NCBI GenBank assembly: GCA_025362415.1
Contig: JANYGM010000481.1
Location: 1 to 23,287, forward strand
Length of the DNA stretch: 23,287 nucleotides
Reading direction: 5' to 3'
Origin: a bacterium
GTDB taxonomy: Bacteria; Bacteroidota; Bacteroidia; Cytophagales; Thermonemataceae
The number at the start of each line of letters is the position of its first letter. The first letter of the stretch is position 1. Below the pieces are notes generated by a model. The model was given only the letters and a program-made list of their open reading frames with translations, was not told the DNA's origin and made no database searches. Shown one piece after another: positions 5,258 through 13,117 of this stretch. A program made the position numbers and the translations under genes.

Positions 5258-6637
5258 ATGATTACAGGACAGGATATCATAAATTTAGGTTTTAAGACAA
5301 ATAAATGGTTTAGAGAGGTTATTGATTACGCCAATGCCAATAATTTAAGTGGCGAACACCTCAAAAGCTATATAGAAAGCATCAGACCAAAGAAAGTTGA
5401 GCCACACACAACGCCTATTCCATTTTATCAGAATATGACGGCAGAAAATGAAGTGGAAGCTAAAAATATACAAGATGTGGTAAATATAATGCAGGAACTA
5501 ATGAAAACGCCTACTTTTGTAAGTGGTGCTATTATGCCTGATGCCTGCCCAGTTGGAGTAGGATTAATGCCTGTTGGTGGGATTGTAGTCGCTAAAAACG
5601 CTATTCACCCTGCTATGCACAGTGCAGATATTTGTTGCTCTGTGATGATGACTAATTTCGGGCTGATTTCTCCCAAAAAAGTTTTAGATATGGCGCACTC
5701 TGTTACACATTTTGGAGGTCTGGGACGAGATGATTTTTCTACACTCCCAAAAGATTTAGAAGAGAAAATAATGCAAAATAGGTACTTAAATGCAGTTAAA
5801 AGCCTAAATTTTGCCAAATTACATTTAGCAACACAAGGTGATGGCAATCACTTTTTGTTTGTAGGAACTTCAAAGAAAACTGGTGAAACAATGATGGTAA
5901 CACATCACGGAAGTAGAGGTTTTGGCGCAAATCTTTATGAGCAAGGAATGAAAACCGCAGAATATTTTAGACAAGAAATTTCGCCTAAAACCCCTGAAAC
6001 AAATGCTTGGATACCTTTTGATACAAACGAAGGACAATTATATTGGAACGCTTTGCAACTTGTGAGAGAATGGACGAAGCTAAACCATACAACAATACAC
6101 GAAGCAACAGCCCAAAAGCTCAATACTGACCCATTGGATAGGTTTTGGAACGAACATAATTTTGTATTTAAAGAAAATGATTTATTTTATCACGCCAAAG
6201 GCGCAACGCCCTTAGATGATAAATTTGTGCCTGATAGTAGAAATGGATTAAGGCTGATACCATTAAATATGAGCCAACCCGTTTTGATTGTGAAAGGCAA
6301 TACAACTGCCAACAATTTGGGATTTGCGCCACACGGAGCAGGGCGCAATATCACACGCACGAGGCACAAAAGAAATAATGCCCACAAAACCGCTGAACAG
6401 TTATTTCACGAGGAAACGCAAGGTTTAGATGTACGCTTTTTCTCAAATAATATTGATATTGCCGAACTACCAAGTGCCTATAAAGATGCTGAAATGGTCA
6501 AAAGACAAATGAAAGAATTTGGGCTTGGTGAAGTTGTAGATGAGATTATACCTTATGGTTGCATTATGGCAGGGAATTGGGAAATTGACGCTCCTTGGAG
6601 AATCAAAGCAAGAGAAAAATATAACACAAAAGAATAA
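5258..6637 (+). CDS. rtcB: RtcB-family RNA ligase
   Basis: 459 residues from ATG 5258. An upstream in-frame ATG at 5192 would begin inside the hairpin region and add 22 hydrophobic/basic residues, so I reject it. RtcB joins RNA 2',3'-cyclic phosphate or 3'-phosphate ends to 5'-OH ends using GTP and Mn2+. Visible landmarks: D95 and C97 in PDACPVGVG, the ADICCS metal site (C126/C127, where classical RtcB has DIGCG), GDGNH (H198), HHGSRG (H216/H217), and APHGAGRN, where H359 corresponds to the guanylylated His. All the active-site elements look present. No archease or RtcA gene is in the window. It is the second protein gene after the RNA cluster, probably co-transcribed, and ends at a strong terminator. 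The enzyme family is secure; the physiological substrate is not known. Confidence 0.93.
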   Translation: MITGQDIINLGFKTNKWFREVIDYANANNLSGEHLKSYIESIRPKKVEPHTTPIPFYQNMTAENEVEAKNIQDVVNIMQELMKTPTFVSGAIMPDACPVGVGLMPVGGIVVAKNAIHPAMHSADICCSVMMTNFGLISPKKVLDMAHSVTHFGGLGRDDFSTLPKDLEEKIMQNRYLNAVKSLNFAKLHLATQGDGNHFLFVGTSKKTGETMMVTHHGSRGFGANLYEQGMKTAEYFRQEISPKTPETNAWIPFDTNEGQLYWNALQLVREWTKLNHTTIHEATAQKLNTDPLDRFWNEHNFVFKENDLFYHAKGATPLDDKFVPDSRNGLRLIPLNMSQPVLIVKGNTTANNLGFAPHGAGRNITRTRHKRNNAHKTAEQLFHEETQGLDVRFFSNNIDIAELPSAYKDAEMVKRQMKEFGLGEVVDEIIPYGCIMAGNWEIDAPWRIKAREKYNTKE

Positions 6638-6640
6638 CAC

Positions 6641-6674
6641 AAAAAGCCTTTCCAAAGTTTGGAAAGGCTTTTTT
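6641..6674. terminator. Bidirectional intrinsic terminator between convergent rtcB and the beta-barrel gene
   Basis: AAGCCTTTCC-AAAGTTT-GGAAAGGCTT with an A run before and T run after. It serves rtcB on the plus strand and the convergent gene ending at 6718 on the minus strand. Confidence 0.88.
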
Positions 6675-6717
6675 AGAATAGGTTATTTTACTCTCAAAGA
6701 TAATCAAAAATACAGTT

Positions 6718-8433
6718 CTAAAACTCGTGTACACGTGATGCAATATTGAGCCTTATGCTTAGTTGCGTGAAAGAAATAGATGTTTTATTTGCTTCCAAAT
6801 CACTTTCTATACGCCTAAAAACCTGTTTGAAATCAACAAAAAGATTATGTTTTAGTTGATAAGAAAGCGTCAAATCAGCAAAAAGTAGCTTTTGTGCCAC
6901 GCCTTGCCCTATTGTGTTGCCATATTCTTGTTCAATATTTTTATTAGAAAGTAACAAATTTGTTCCCCAATTTGTCGTGGTAGGTGTTACTCCTACTATT
7001 TTTGGGGTATCTGCACCTGTTTTTGCATAAATGATTTTCCCTACAATAGTCAAACGTGGAATTGGCTGATACCTCAACACACTTATAAATTCTCTAAAAT
7101 TTGCGCCCAAAGGGTGTGCAAGTGCCTGATTATAATTGGTATAAGATTTTATTTTTGTGTCTTGCGTATAGGTATATGGGCGTGCTGTGTTCATTTCCAA
7201 CTGAAAATCAAGGTTTTTCAGTCCAAAAACATCAATATATTTGAAGCCAAGTTGCCACGCTTGTTTGTTTCCCCACCAGCCATTGCCTGCAATCACATCT
7301 TTTATACGAAATTCATCTAAAACTAATTGCCCATAAAACGAGAAACTTCTCTTAAAATTCCATTTAAAATCCAGCCCAACAATGGCATTGTCAGGACTAC
7401 CCAAATTTTGCTCCACAGAACGGTAAAAAATCAATGGATTTAGATAATTAAAGTCAAAACTACCTCCAGAAAGGCTATCTCCACGCCCAAAAACAACAGA
7501 TTCAAACAAACCAATATTAAAATTTTTGGTAATATTTGCGCTCAAATGATGAAAAGCAAAATATTTTTTAGGACGCAAACCATCAGCATTAAGTACGTCT
7601 GCGGTCATCTGGGCAAATATATTTTGATAATTTAGTTTCCAGATATTGGTATTCACTTTCAAAAATAAATAAGGACTAGAAAAATCAGACAAAATCATAG
7701 AGCGTTGTCCGTTTCCTATAAAATTCCTGTCGTGACCAAATTGCGCCTGAATATGTTTTGTAGCATTGAAAGTAATATAGCCTCTTGCAGTGATAAAATC
7801 CACATTATCAGGCGTTGGGCGGTCTCCATCTTTGTAATAACCTTCATTTGGAACTGCATCAATAGCCGTTATTTGTTGTTGGACATACAAAGGAAAACGA
7901 GCTTGATTATCAGTGATATAAGCATAAAAACCTACTTTTCTGTCTATCATTCCACGAAGTTCTATTCCACGAGTATTTAGGTACGTGAAACTACTATATT
8001 TGCTATCTTTTCCTATTGAAAGTTGCGCCACAGGACTAACGTGAACATCAAAAGCATCATTTTGAAACTGAAAAAAATCTGATTTTTTCTTGTATAATTT
8101 CTTTAAAAAAGGTTTTTTGCTATCACTATTGGCATTATTTACAGTATCAGACCATTCCCAATTATCATTTTGGAGATACTGAAGATTAAATTTATCTGTT
8201 TTAGAAAGCAAAACCAAACTATCTTTATGTAGAGTATCAGCCATAAGTGCCAATGCTTTACGCTGATACGGTTTTATATGCGTATGTTGTTTATTGAAAA
8301 GCGCACCAGATTTAATTTCGTAGCGTTCTACAAGGTGAGAAATATCTGTATTGATAGGCGCAAAGGTGCTTTGAGCATTTGTAGATGCACTTATAAAGCA
8401 CCAAAGAAAGCAAATAGATAGGAGTTTTTTCAT
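6718..8433 (-). CDS. Outer-membrane beta-barrel protein, capsule assembly Wzi / RemB-like
   Basis: 571 residues. Signal peptide 1-20 ends SASTNAQ. The rest has alternating aromatic/polar strands typical of an outer-membrane barrel: GIELRGMIDRKVGFYAYITD, GHDRNFIGNGQRSMILSD, NFNIGLFESVVFGRGD, and a C-terminal strand TQLSIRLNIASRVHEF ending in Phe. The segment with an RGxIxxxxGFYAxxTDNQ pattern, then the GxGxRSxxLSDFSSPY motif, recalls the Wzi-type barrels that in Bacteroidota include RemB, a gliding-associated surface protein. The role may be capsule or exopolysaccharide anchoring or gliding. It is a single gene, convergent with rtcB. I rate the fold call as likely and the specific function as tentative. 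Confidence 0.65.
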   Translation of the reverse strand: MKKLLSICFLWCFISASTNAQSTFAPINTDISHLVERYEIKSGALFNKQHTHIKPYQRKALALMADTLHKDSLVLLSKTDKFNLQYLQNDNWEWSDTVNNANSDSKKPFLKKLYKKKSDFFQFQNDAFDVHVSPVAQLSIGKDSKYSSFTYLNTRGIELRGMIDRKVGFYAYITDNQARFPLYVQQQITAIDAVPNEGYYKDGDRPTPDNVDFITARGYITFNATKHIQAQFGHDRNFIGNGQRSMILSDFSSPYLFLKVNTNIWKLNYQNIFAQMTADVLNADGLRPKKYFAFHHLSANITKNFNIGLFESVVFGRGDSLSGGSFDFNYLNPLIFYRSVEQNLGSPDNAIVGLDFKWNFKRSFSFYGQLVLDEFRIKDVIAGNGWWGNKQAWQLGFKYIDVFGLKNLDFQLEMNTARPYTYTQDTKIKSYTNYNQALAHPLGANFREFISVLRYQPIPRLTIVGKIIYAKTGADTPKIVGVTPTTTNWGTNLLLSNKNIEQEYGNTIGQGVAQKLLFADLTLSYQLKHNLFVDFKQVFRRIESDLEANKTSISFTQLSIRLNIASRVHEF

Positions 8434-8510
8434 TATTTTTTTGAGTATATTTTTCGTAAATATACGTAAAACTAATTTTATTTTTATGATTTTTGGAAAA
8501 TCCGAAATAA

Positions 8511-8549
8511 AAAATCCCTCAAATAGCCTAAACTATTGAGGGAATTTTG
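8511..8549 (-). terminator. Intrinsic terminator downstream of the 8699-9586 gene
   Basis: On the minus strand a stem TCCCTCAATAG / CTATTTGAGGGA (one bulge, 6-nt loop) is followed by TTTTTTATTTC. It ends the message of the secreted protein gene and precedes the start of the barrel gene at 8433. Confidence 0.75.
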
Positions 8550-8589
8550 TGCATATATTCAATTATTGTTTACTATTTACTATTTTAAG

Positions 8590-8703
8590 TGAGTTTTTCT
8601 AATTAGATTTATGTTAAAAACATATATAATTAACTGATTATAAACACTAGCAGGTGCTAGTTTGTATTCATTCATAATTCATAATTAAAAATTCACAATT
8701 ACT
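8590..8703. repeat. Dispersed ~100-bp repeat, copy 2, abutting a stop codon
   Basis: Matches 551-655 in word order (TTTTTCTAATTAG, TTATGTTA, ATATATAATTAACTGATTA, CTAGCA, TTGTATTCATTCA, TTCACAATTACTTA). As in copy 1 it runs into the TAA of a minus-strand gene, here the gene ending at 8699. It also holds a small hairpin, CTAGCA/TGCTAG. Confidence 0.6.
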
Positions 8704-9586
8704 TAGTTGCTGCAACCACAATAGCTTTTTCTGAAATTTTGTCTGGGTTAGATTGTTTGTAACCAAAAAGCAATCTTTTTCCTTTTTCTGTATCTTTTAC
8801 ATTCAAATCTGCGGTAACTTCCATATCCATAGAGCCTTGTCTCATACTACTTGATTTAGAAGAACGTCTGTCTGGTAATTGTGCATTGATGACAAACAAT
8901 GTTCTGCTCACTTCATAATTTTGGTTTTTGATGTAATTATTTATCTTATCCGTAGCATTATTTATAGCATTTGAAGAAGACAAATTCAAAAGATTAGTGA
9001 AAGCTGCATCATCAACATATTCTACAATAGAACCAGTTTTTGAGTGAATTATGATATTTCTTTCTCTTCTCAAAACATCATATTTAAAGAAAAAATCTTT
9101 CTCTTCCATTGTAAAATACGTTTCATATTCCATACGACCATTAGCAAACTCTCTGCTAATCCAATTAACTGGTTTTGCTTTTGGGATAATGCTTGTAAGC
9201 AAACTGATTACATTTGCAGGAATAATACTTGGAATTTCTTTGTCTGCTACTTCTGTAGCATTTCTTACGAGTTCGTATTTGCCTTCTCTGATTTCGTCAT
9301 AGGTAAGTCTTCCACCAATGTTACCTTTTTTCCAGCCTATTTCGTAAGTTCCAGCTGTTACGTTGTTGGTTGCATCTATGAGTTCTGCGCCAGGCACTTT
9401 TCTCATTGCTGCTTTTTTGAGTTTCTGATTTAGGTCGCTGATAGCAACTGTTACTTTCTTTTCAGCATCACCTGGTACACTTGGAACAGTACTAGTTTGT
9501 CCAGTAACAGTTTGCGCTTGTGCTTGTGGTGTTTGTACCAAAGCAACACTAAGGATAAACACGAGGATTGATGTAATTTTTTTCAT
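8699..9586 (-). CDS. Secreted protein of unknown function, paralogue 1 of a tandem pair
   Basis: 295 residues with signal peptide 1-25 (ends TPQAQAQ). No family recognised. It aligns over its full length with the product of 9806-10666: shared blocks include NATEVA.KEIPSIIPANV, IPKA, ANG...Y.T.F, DFFFKYDV, SIVEYVDD, ATDKINNYIKNQNY and LLFGYKQSNPD. The alternating Gly/aromatic pattern (YEIGWKKGNIGGRLTYDE) suggests beta-sheet, perhaps PepSY-like repeats binding a periplasmic or surface partner, but this is speculation. There is a Ser-rich insertion near residue 235 (RRSSKSSSMRQ) that the paralogue lacks. It is probably transcribed from its own promoter (see 9655-9662) and ended at 8511-8549. Confidence 0.8.
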   Translation of the reverse strand: MKKITSILVFILSVALVQTPQAQAQTVTGQTSTVPSVPGDAEKKVTVAISDLNQKLKKAAMRKVPGAELIDATNNVTAGTYEIGWKKGNIGGRLTYDEIREGKYELVRNATEVADKEIPSIIPANVISLLTSIIPKAKPVNWISREFANGRMEYETYFTMEEKDFFFKYDVLRRERNIIIHSKTGSIVEYVDDAAFTNLLNLSSSNAINNATDKINNYIKNQNYEVSRTLFVINAQLPDRRSSKSSSMRQGSMDMEVTADLNVKDTEKGKRLLFGYKQSNPDKISEKAIVVAATK

Positions 9587-9654
9587 TTTACTTTTGGATA
9601 ATATATTAAAAATTTGTGAATTCTATGTTTTGTAATAATACCTTTACTACATCA

Positions 9655-9662
9655 CAAAGGTA
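9655..9662 (-). promoter_or_regulatory. Candidate -7 box (TACCTTTG) for the 8699-9586 gene
   Basis: On the minus strand TACCTTTG fits the Bacteroidota TAnnTTTG box, about 70 nt upstream of the ATG at 9586. No well-placed TTG lies 19-21 nt upstream (the nearest is about 24 nt away), so it is only a candidate. Confidence 0.4.
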
Positions 9663-9725
9663 ATACGTTTTACACTAAAACATTTACAATATTTCTATAA
9701 CTCCTTACATAATTCCCACAAATGA

Positions 9726-9753
9726 AAAAACTCCAAAATATTTTGGAGTTTTT
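9726..9753. terminator. Perfect 28-bp palindrome, intrinsic terminator after the 9806-10666 gene
   Basis: AAAAACTCCAAAAT followed by its exact complement ATTTTGGAGTTTTT. On the minus strand the T run ends the message from the paralogue gene, so the two paralogues are probably separate transcription units. Confidence 0.8.
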
Positions 9754-9805
9754 GAGTTTGTAAAGGGCTTTCCTAAAAATTTCAACTTTTGGAAAGTTAA
9801 ACGCA

Positions 9806-10666
9806 TTATTCAGCGGCTTTTGTTTCTGTGATTGTTTCTGGTGTTGCTTGTTTGTAATGAAATACAAGTCTTTCTTTTCCTTTCACATCAGCGGTTACAT
9901 TAAGATTTATTTCTCCATATTTCTCATCATTGAGCTTAGAAGTTGGTTTTTTAGCAATTTGAGCGTGAACAGTATATTGTACTTTTGTCGCATCATAATT
10001 TTGAGCCTTAATGTAGGCATCTATTTTGTCGCTAGCATTGATAACCGCTGTTGGCGTTGTCAAAATCAATATTTTTGTAAAAGTTTCATCTTCAATAAAT
10101 TCAATAAGTGAACTACTTTTTGCTCTAATTGTGATGTGTTTTTCTACACCAAATACATTGTAACCAAAGTAAAAATCAACGCCATCTATCAAAAAGTCCG
10201 TTGAATAATTTTTGTGTCCGTTGGCGAGGTCTCTACGCAACCATTGGTAAGTAACCGCTTTTGGAATAACTTTTTTCAAAAGTGTGCGCACATCTGCAGG
10301 AATAATCACGGGGATTTCGTTTTCTGCTACTTCTGTGGCATTCTGCACATAAGTAAACACATTTGGTTTTGTTTCATCAAAATGTATTCTTCCACCAAAA
10401 TTCCCCTTAATCCAACTGATTTGATAATGGTTTTTGGCTTTATTATGCTTTGCTTCTGTTAGGCGTGCGCCTACTATCTGTTGTGAGGCAAGTTTTTGTA
10501 TGGCAGTAACTTTTAATTTTGCATTGAGTTTGAGTATTTCAACATCTACTGTGGTTGTGTCTTCAATGATTTGCACTGGCGTTTTTACTACCTCCACAGG
10601 CTTTTTGTCTTGTGCATTGGCATACGTGCAAGCAAAGATTGCTAATAGTAATGTTATTTTTTTCAT
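9806..10666 (-). CDS. Secreted protein of unknown function, paralogue 2 of a tandem pair
   Basis: 286 residues with signal peptide 1-19 (ends TYANAQ). Same family as the product of 8699-9586, with shared blocks HYQISWIKGNFGGRIHFDE, NATEVAENEIPVIIPADV, IPKA, DLANG, VDFYFGYNV, SLIEFIEDETFTK, ASDKIDAYIKAQNYDA and LVFHYKQATPE. Identity is moderate, so the duplication is old. No catalytic motif seen and no membrane segment beyond the signal. Divergent from the patatin gene at 10877, with a 210-bp shared AT-rich upstream region. Confidence 0.8.
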   Translation of the reverse strand: MKKITLLLAIFACTYANAQDKKPVEVVKTPVQIIEDTTTVDVEILKLNAKLKVTAIQKLASQQIVGARLTEAKHNKAKNHYQISWIKGNFGGRIHFDETKPNVFTYVQNATEVAENEIPVIIPADVRTLLKKVIPKAVTYQWLRRDLANGHKNYSTDFLIDGVDFYFGYNVFGVEKHITIRAKSSSLIEFIEDETFTKILILTTPTAVINASDKIDAYIKAQNYDATKVQYTVHAQIAKKPTSKLNDEKYGEINLNVTADVKGKERLVFHYKQATPETITETKAAE

Positions 10667-10792
10667 TTGATTTTGGGTAATTGTTACAATAATAATTAAA
10701 TAATGATTGTTAGGATTGATGTTTTTAAACGAAAAACATAGAAAGTCAGTTGCAAAAATAGAATAAAAATAAAGATAATCAATAAAAAAAAT

Positions 10793-10800
10793 TATATTTG
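10793..10800 (+). promoter_or_regulatory. Candidate -7 box (TATATTTG) upstream of the patatin gene
   Basis: TATATTTG matches the Bacteroidota -7 consensus exactly and lies 77 nt before the ATG, but the stretch 19-21 nt upstream is A-rich without TTG. The rest of 10667-10876 holds nothing else that I can support. Confidence 0.4.
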
Positions 10801-10876
10801 TGCTTTATTTGAATGAAAATCATTCTTTATCTTATTCTATCTGATTTTATAAAACTTCACAAACAACTTATCAAAA

Positions 10877-11893
10877 ATGATACCAAAAATCCTAGATTTA
10901 GCATTGCAAGGCGGTGGCTCACACGGCGCATTTACGTGGGGCGTAATGGAGGCACTTTTGGAAGATGAAAGAATAAAAATTGACGGACTTTGTGGCACAA
11001 GCGCAGGCGCAATGAACGCCACTATTTTCTCTTACGGAATGCTCAAAAACGGCAGAAAAGGAGCTATTGACTTGCTCGCAAAGTTTTGGAAACGTATTTC
11101 TACACAACAAAATTTTTCTGTATTGCAACCAAGTGCCATAGACAAAAATTCTAGTAGTTCAAAATTAGGTTATTCACCTGTTTATCAGATGTTTGACTTT
11201 TATACAATGCTTTTTTCTCCTTATCAATTTAATCCAACTGACTATAATCCTTTGCGTGATGTATTGTTGGAAATGATTGATTTTGAAGAACTTAAATACA
11301 CAAAAGAAAATAAATTATTTGTTTGCGCCACCAATGTACGCACAGGAAGAGCCAAAGTTTTTGATACAAAAAACATCTCTGTTGATGCCGTAATGGCATC
11401 TGCTTGTTTGCCGTTCTTGTTTAAAGCAGTTGAAATTGATGGTGAAGCCTACTGGGACGGTGGTTATATGGGAAATCCGCCTATTTTCCCACTTATTGAC
11501 AATGCACAATCCACTGACGTATTGCTCATACAAATAAATCCTATTGAAATTGAGAAAATACCACAAACTGCAGACGAAATCAGGGACAGAATAAATACCT
11601 TGAGCTTTAACACAAGCCTTATGCACGAGATGCGTAGGGTAAATATGTTGCAACGTTTACTAGCTTTGGGTTTTGGTATTGGTGATGGTGGAGAACACAA
11701 AATCCTTATTCATCATATCAACCCACAAGAAATAATGGCAGGAATGACTGCTTCTAGCAAGCTCAACGCAGATTGGGAGTTTTTGAAAATGCTCAAAGAA
11801 AAGGGCAAAAAAGCAGCGCAAGAATGGGTAAAACTTAATTTTGACAGCATAGGCAAGGTTTCTACCTGCGACATTAAAGATGTATTTTTGTAA
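10877..11893 (+). CDS. Patatin-like phospholipase / acyl hydrolase
   Basis: 338 residues, no signal peptide. Patatin landmarks are all present: oxyanion loop GGGSHGA (12-18), nucleophile elbow GTSAG with S42, conserved SACLPF (175-180), and the catalytic dyad Asp in DGGYMGN (D194). Such enzymes hydrolyse ester bonds of membrane phospholipids or other lipids with a Ser-Asp dyad. Residues 80-125 form a variable region rich in Ser, Asn and aromatic residues, possibly the lid. The C-terminal part (about 240-338) includes MHEMRRVNMLQRLL and an HHINPQE stretch common in cytoplasmic patatin-like proteins of the RssA/YjjU kind. It stands alone on the plus strand. The family is certain; the lipid substrate is unknown. 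Confidence 0.92.
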   Translation: MIPKILDLALQGGGSHGAFTWGVMEALLEDERIKIDGLCGTSAGAMNATIFSYGMLKNGRKGAIDLLAKFWKRISTQQNFSVLQPSAIDKNSSSSKLGYSPVYQMFDFYTMLFSPYQFNPTDYNPLRDVLLEMIDFEELKYTKENKLFVCATNVRTGRAKVFDTKNISVDAVMASACLPFLFKAVEIDGEAYWDGGYMGNPPIFPLIDNAQSTDVLLIQINPIEIEKIPQTADEIRDRINTLSFNTSLMHEMRRVNMLQRLLALGFGIGDGGEHKILIHHINPQEIMAGMTASSKLNADWEFLKMLKEKGKKAAQEWVKLNFDSIGKVSTCDIKDVFL

Positions 11894-12024
11894 AAGCCCC
11901 CTAACCCCCAAAGGGGAATAAAGACTACAAAATGTCAAGTAAACATATTATTTTAAGGTAATAAAATATAAGTAGGTTTCTGCAATTAGTTGATGTTATT
12001 GAAAATTTCAATAAAATGCTAAAA

Positions 12025-12117
12025 GTGCCGTTGTTTGTGTCTTCACAAGCAACAAGTGCCGTTGTTTGTATCTTTACAAGCAACAAATGCAGTTGTTTGT
12101 GTCTTCACAAGCAACAA
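12025..12117 (+). repeat. Three tandem 31-bp repeats, each an imperfect hairpin
   Basis: Units 12025-12055, 12056-12086 and 12087-12117 share the pattern GTGCCGTTGTTTGTGTCTTC then ACAAGCAACAA. Within each, GTTGTTTGTG pairs imperfectly with CACAAGCAAC around a TCTT loop. They occupy the 276-bp gap between the patatin and methyltransferase genes, which also contains a C-run/G-run palindrome (about 11896-11917) and a partial dispersed repeat (11974-11999). No gene is seen in this gap. Confidence 0.75.
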
Positions 12118-12169
12118 AAATTGTGAGTTGCTAAATTATATAAAATAGTTTCTAAAAAATCTCCTAAAA

Positions 12170-13030
12170 ATGCAATCATTAAAATTAACTGTTTTTAACT
12201 TTTTTAGACAAATTTTCAAGATTAGTTTTCTTGAAAATTGGATAGTACAAAAAACACAAGATAAACCTGAAAATAGCTTTTGGGTCAAATTGTTGCCAAA
12301 CAACAAACAATATGAAACGCCTTCTTTGCGTTTAGCAACTAGAAAGGGCATAAAATTCAAGCTAGATATTAGTGATTATATGGAATACATCATTTATTTT
12401 GGAGTGAAGACTGAACCAAGAGAAATCTTATATAACTTAATTAGTCCTAAAATGACTATTTTGGATATAGGGACAAATATTGGTGAAACTTTGCTGAATT
12501 TTGCTAAAATCAATAAAAATGGTCTAAATTACGGTTTTGAGCCAGTTCCCTATCTCCACGAGCGAGCAAAAAGTAATATTAGTTTGAATAACTTTACTAA
12601 TATTACTTTGAATAATATTGCTATTTCAGATAAAGAAGAAAAACTGTTTTTTAGTCTTCCAAGCAATAATAATAGTGGGGGAATATCTATGAGTAAGTAT
12701 TTGCAAACGGGTATGCAAGAAGTAAGCGCAATTCCATTAGATAGTTTTGTGCTACAAAATAATATTCTTGGGGTTGATTTGATTAAAATTGATGTAGAAG
12801 GCTTTGAAACCAACGTAATAAGGGGTGGACAAGAAACGCTAAAAAAATATAAACCATTACTTTTCATAGAGTTAAGTGATAATCTTCTGAAAAAACAAAA
12901 CTCATCAGCTAAAGAGTTGGTAACATTATTGATTAGCTTGGGTTATCAGCTAAATCACGCTGAAAATCAACAAGTTATTACAGAAAATTATCATTTTGAA
13001 AATACTCATTTTGACATAATCTGTAAGTAA
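12170..13030 (+). CDS. FkbM-family S-adenosylmethionine-dependent methyltransferase
   Basis: 286 residues, no signal. The SAM-binding motif I is ILDIGTNIGET (97-107), the acidic motif II is YGFEPVP (121-127), and the FkbM hallmark IKIDVEGFE is at 205-213 followed by VIRGG and LFIELSD. These enzymes O-methylate sugars or other small molecules, often in glycan or polyketide pathways. Residues 1-85 are a longer N-terminal extension that I do not recognise. No glycan cluster surrounds it, though a GT4 gene lies at the far end of the window. AT-rich leader, no promoter box recognised. Confidence 0.9.
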   Translation: MQSLKLTVFNFFRQIFKISFLENWIVQKTQDKPENSFWVKLLPNNKQYETPSLRLATRKGIKFKLDISDYMEYIIYFGVKTEPREILYNLISPKMTILDIGTNIGETLLNFAKINKNGLNYGFEPVPYLHERAKSNISLNNFTNITLNNIAISDKEEKLFFSLPSNNNSGGISMSKYLQTGMQEVSAIPLDSFVLQNNILGVDLIKIDVEGFETNVIRGGQETLKKYKPLLFIELSDNLLKKQNSSAKELVTLLISLGYQLNHAENQQVITENYHFENTHFDIICK

Positions 13031-13117
13031 AATCTCAAAAACAGAAAAAAGTAAAATAATATTTCATATTTAACTGCCTTTGTTCCCCTTTGGGGTTAGG
13101 GGCTACACTTCAAAAAG

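Noticed and set aside
11660..11938. Minus-strand open frame over the end of the patatin gene
   Set aside because: Antisense to a conserved coding region and starting inside a palindromic repeat; no similarity recognised.
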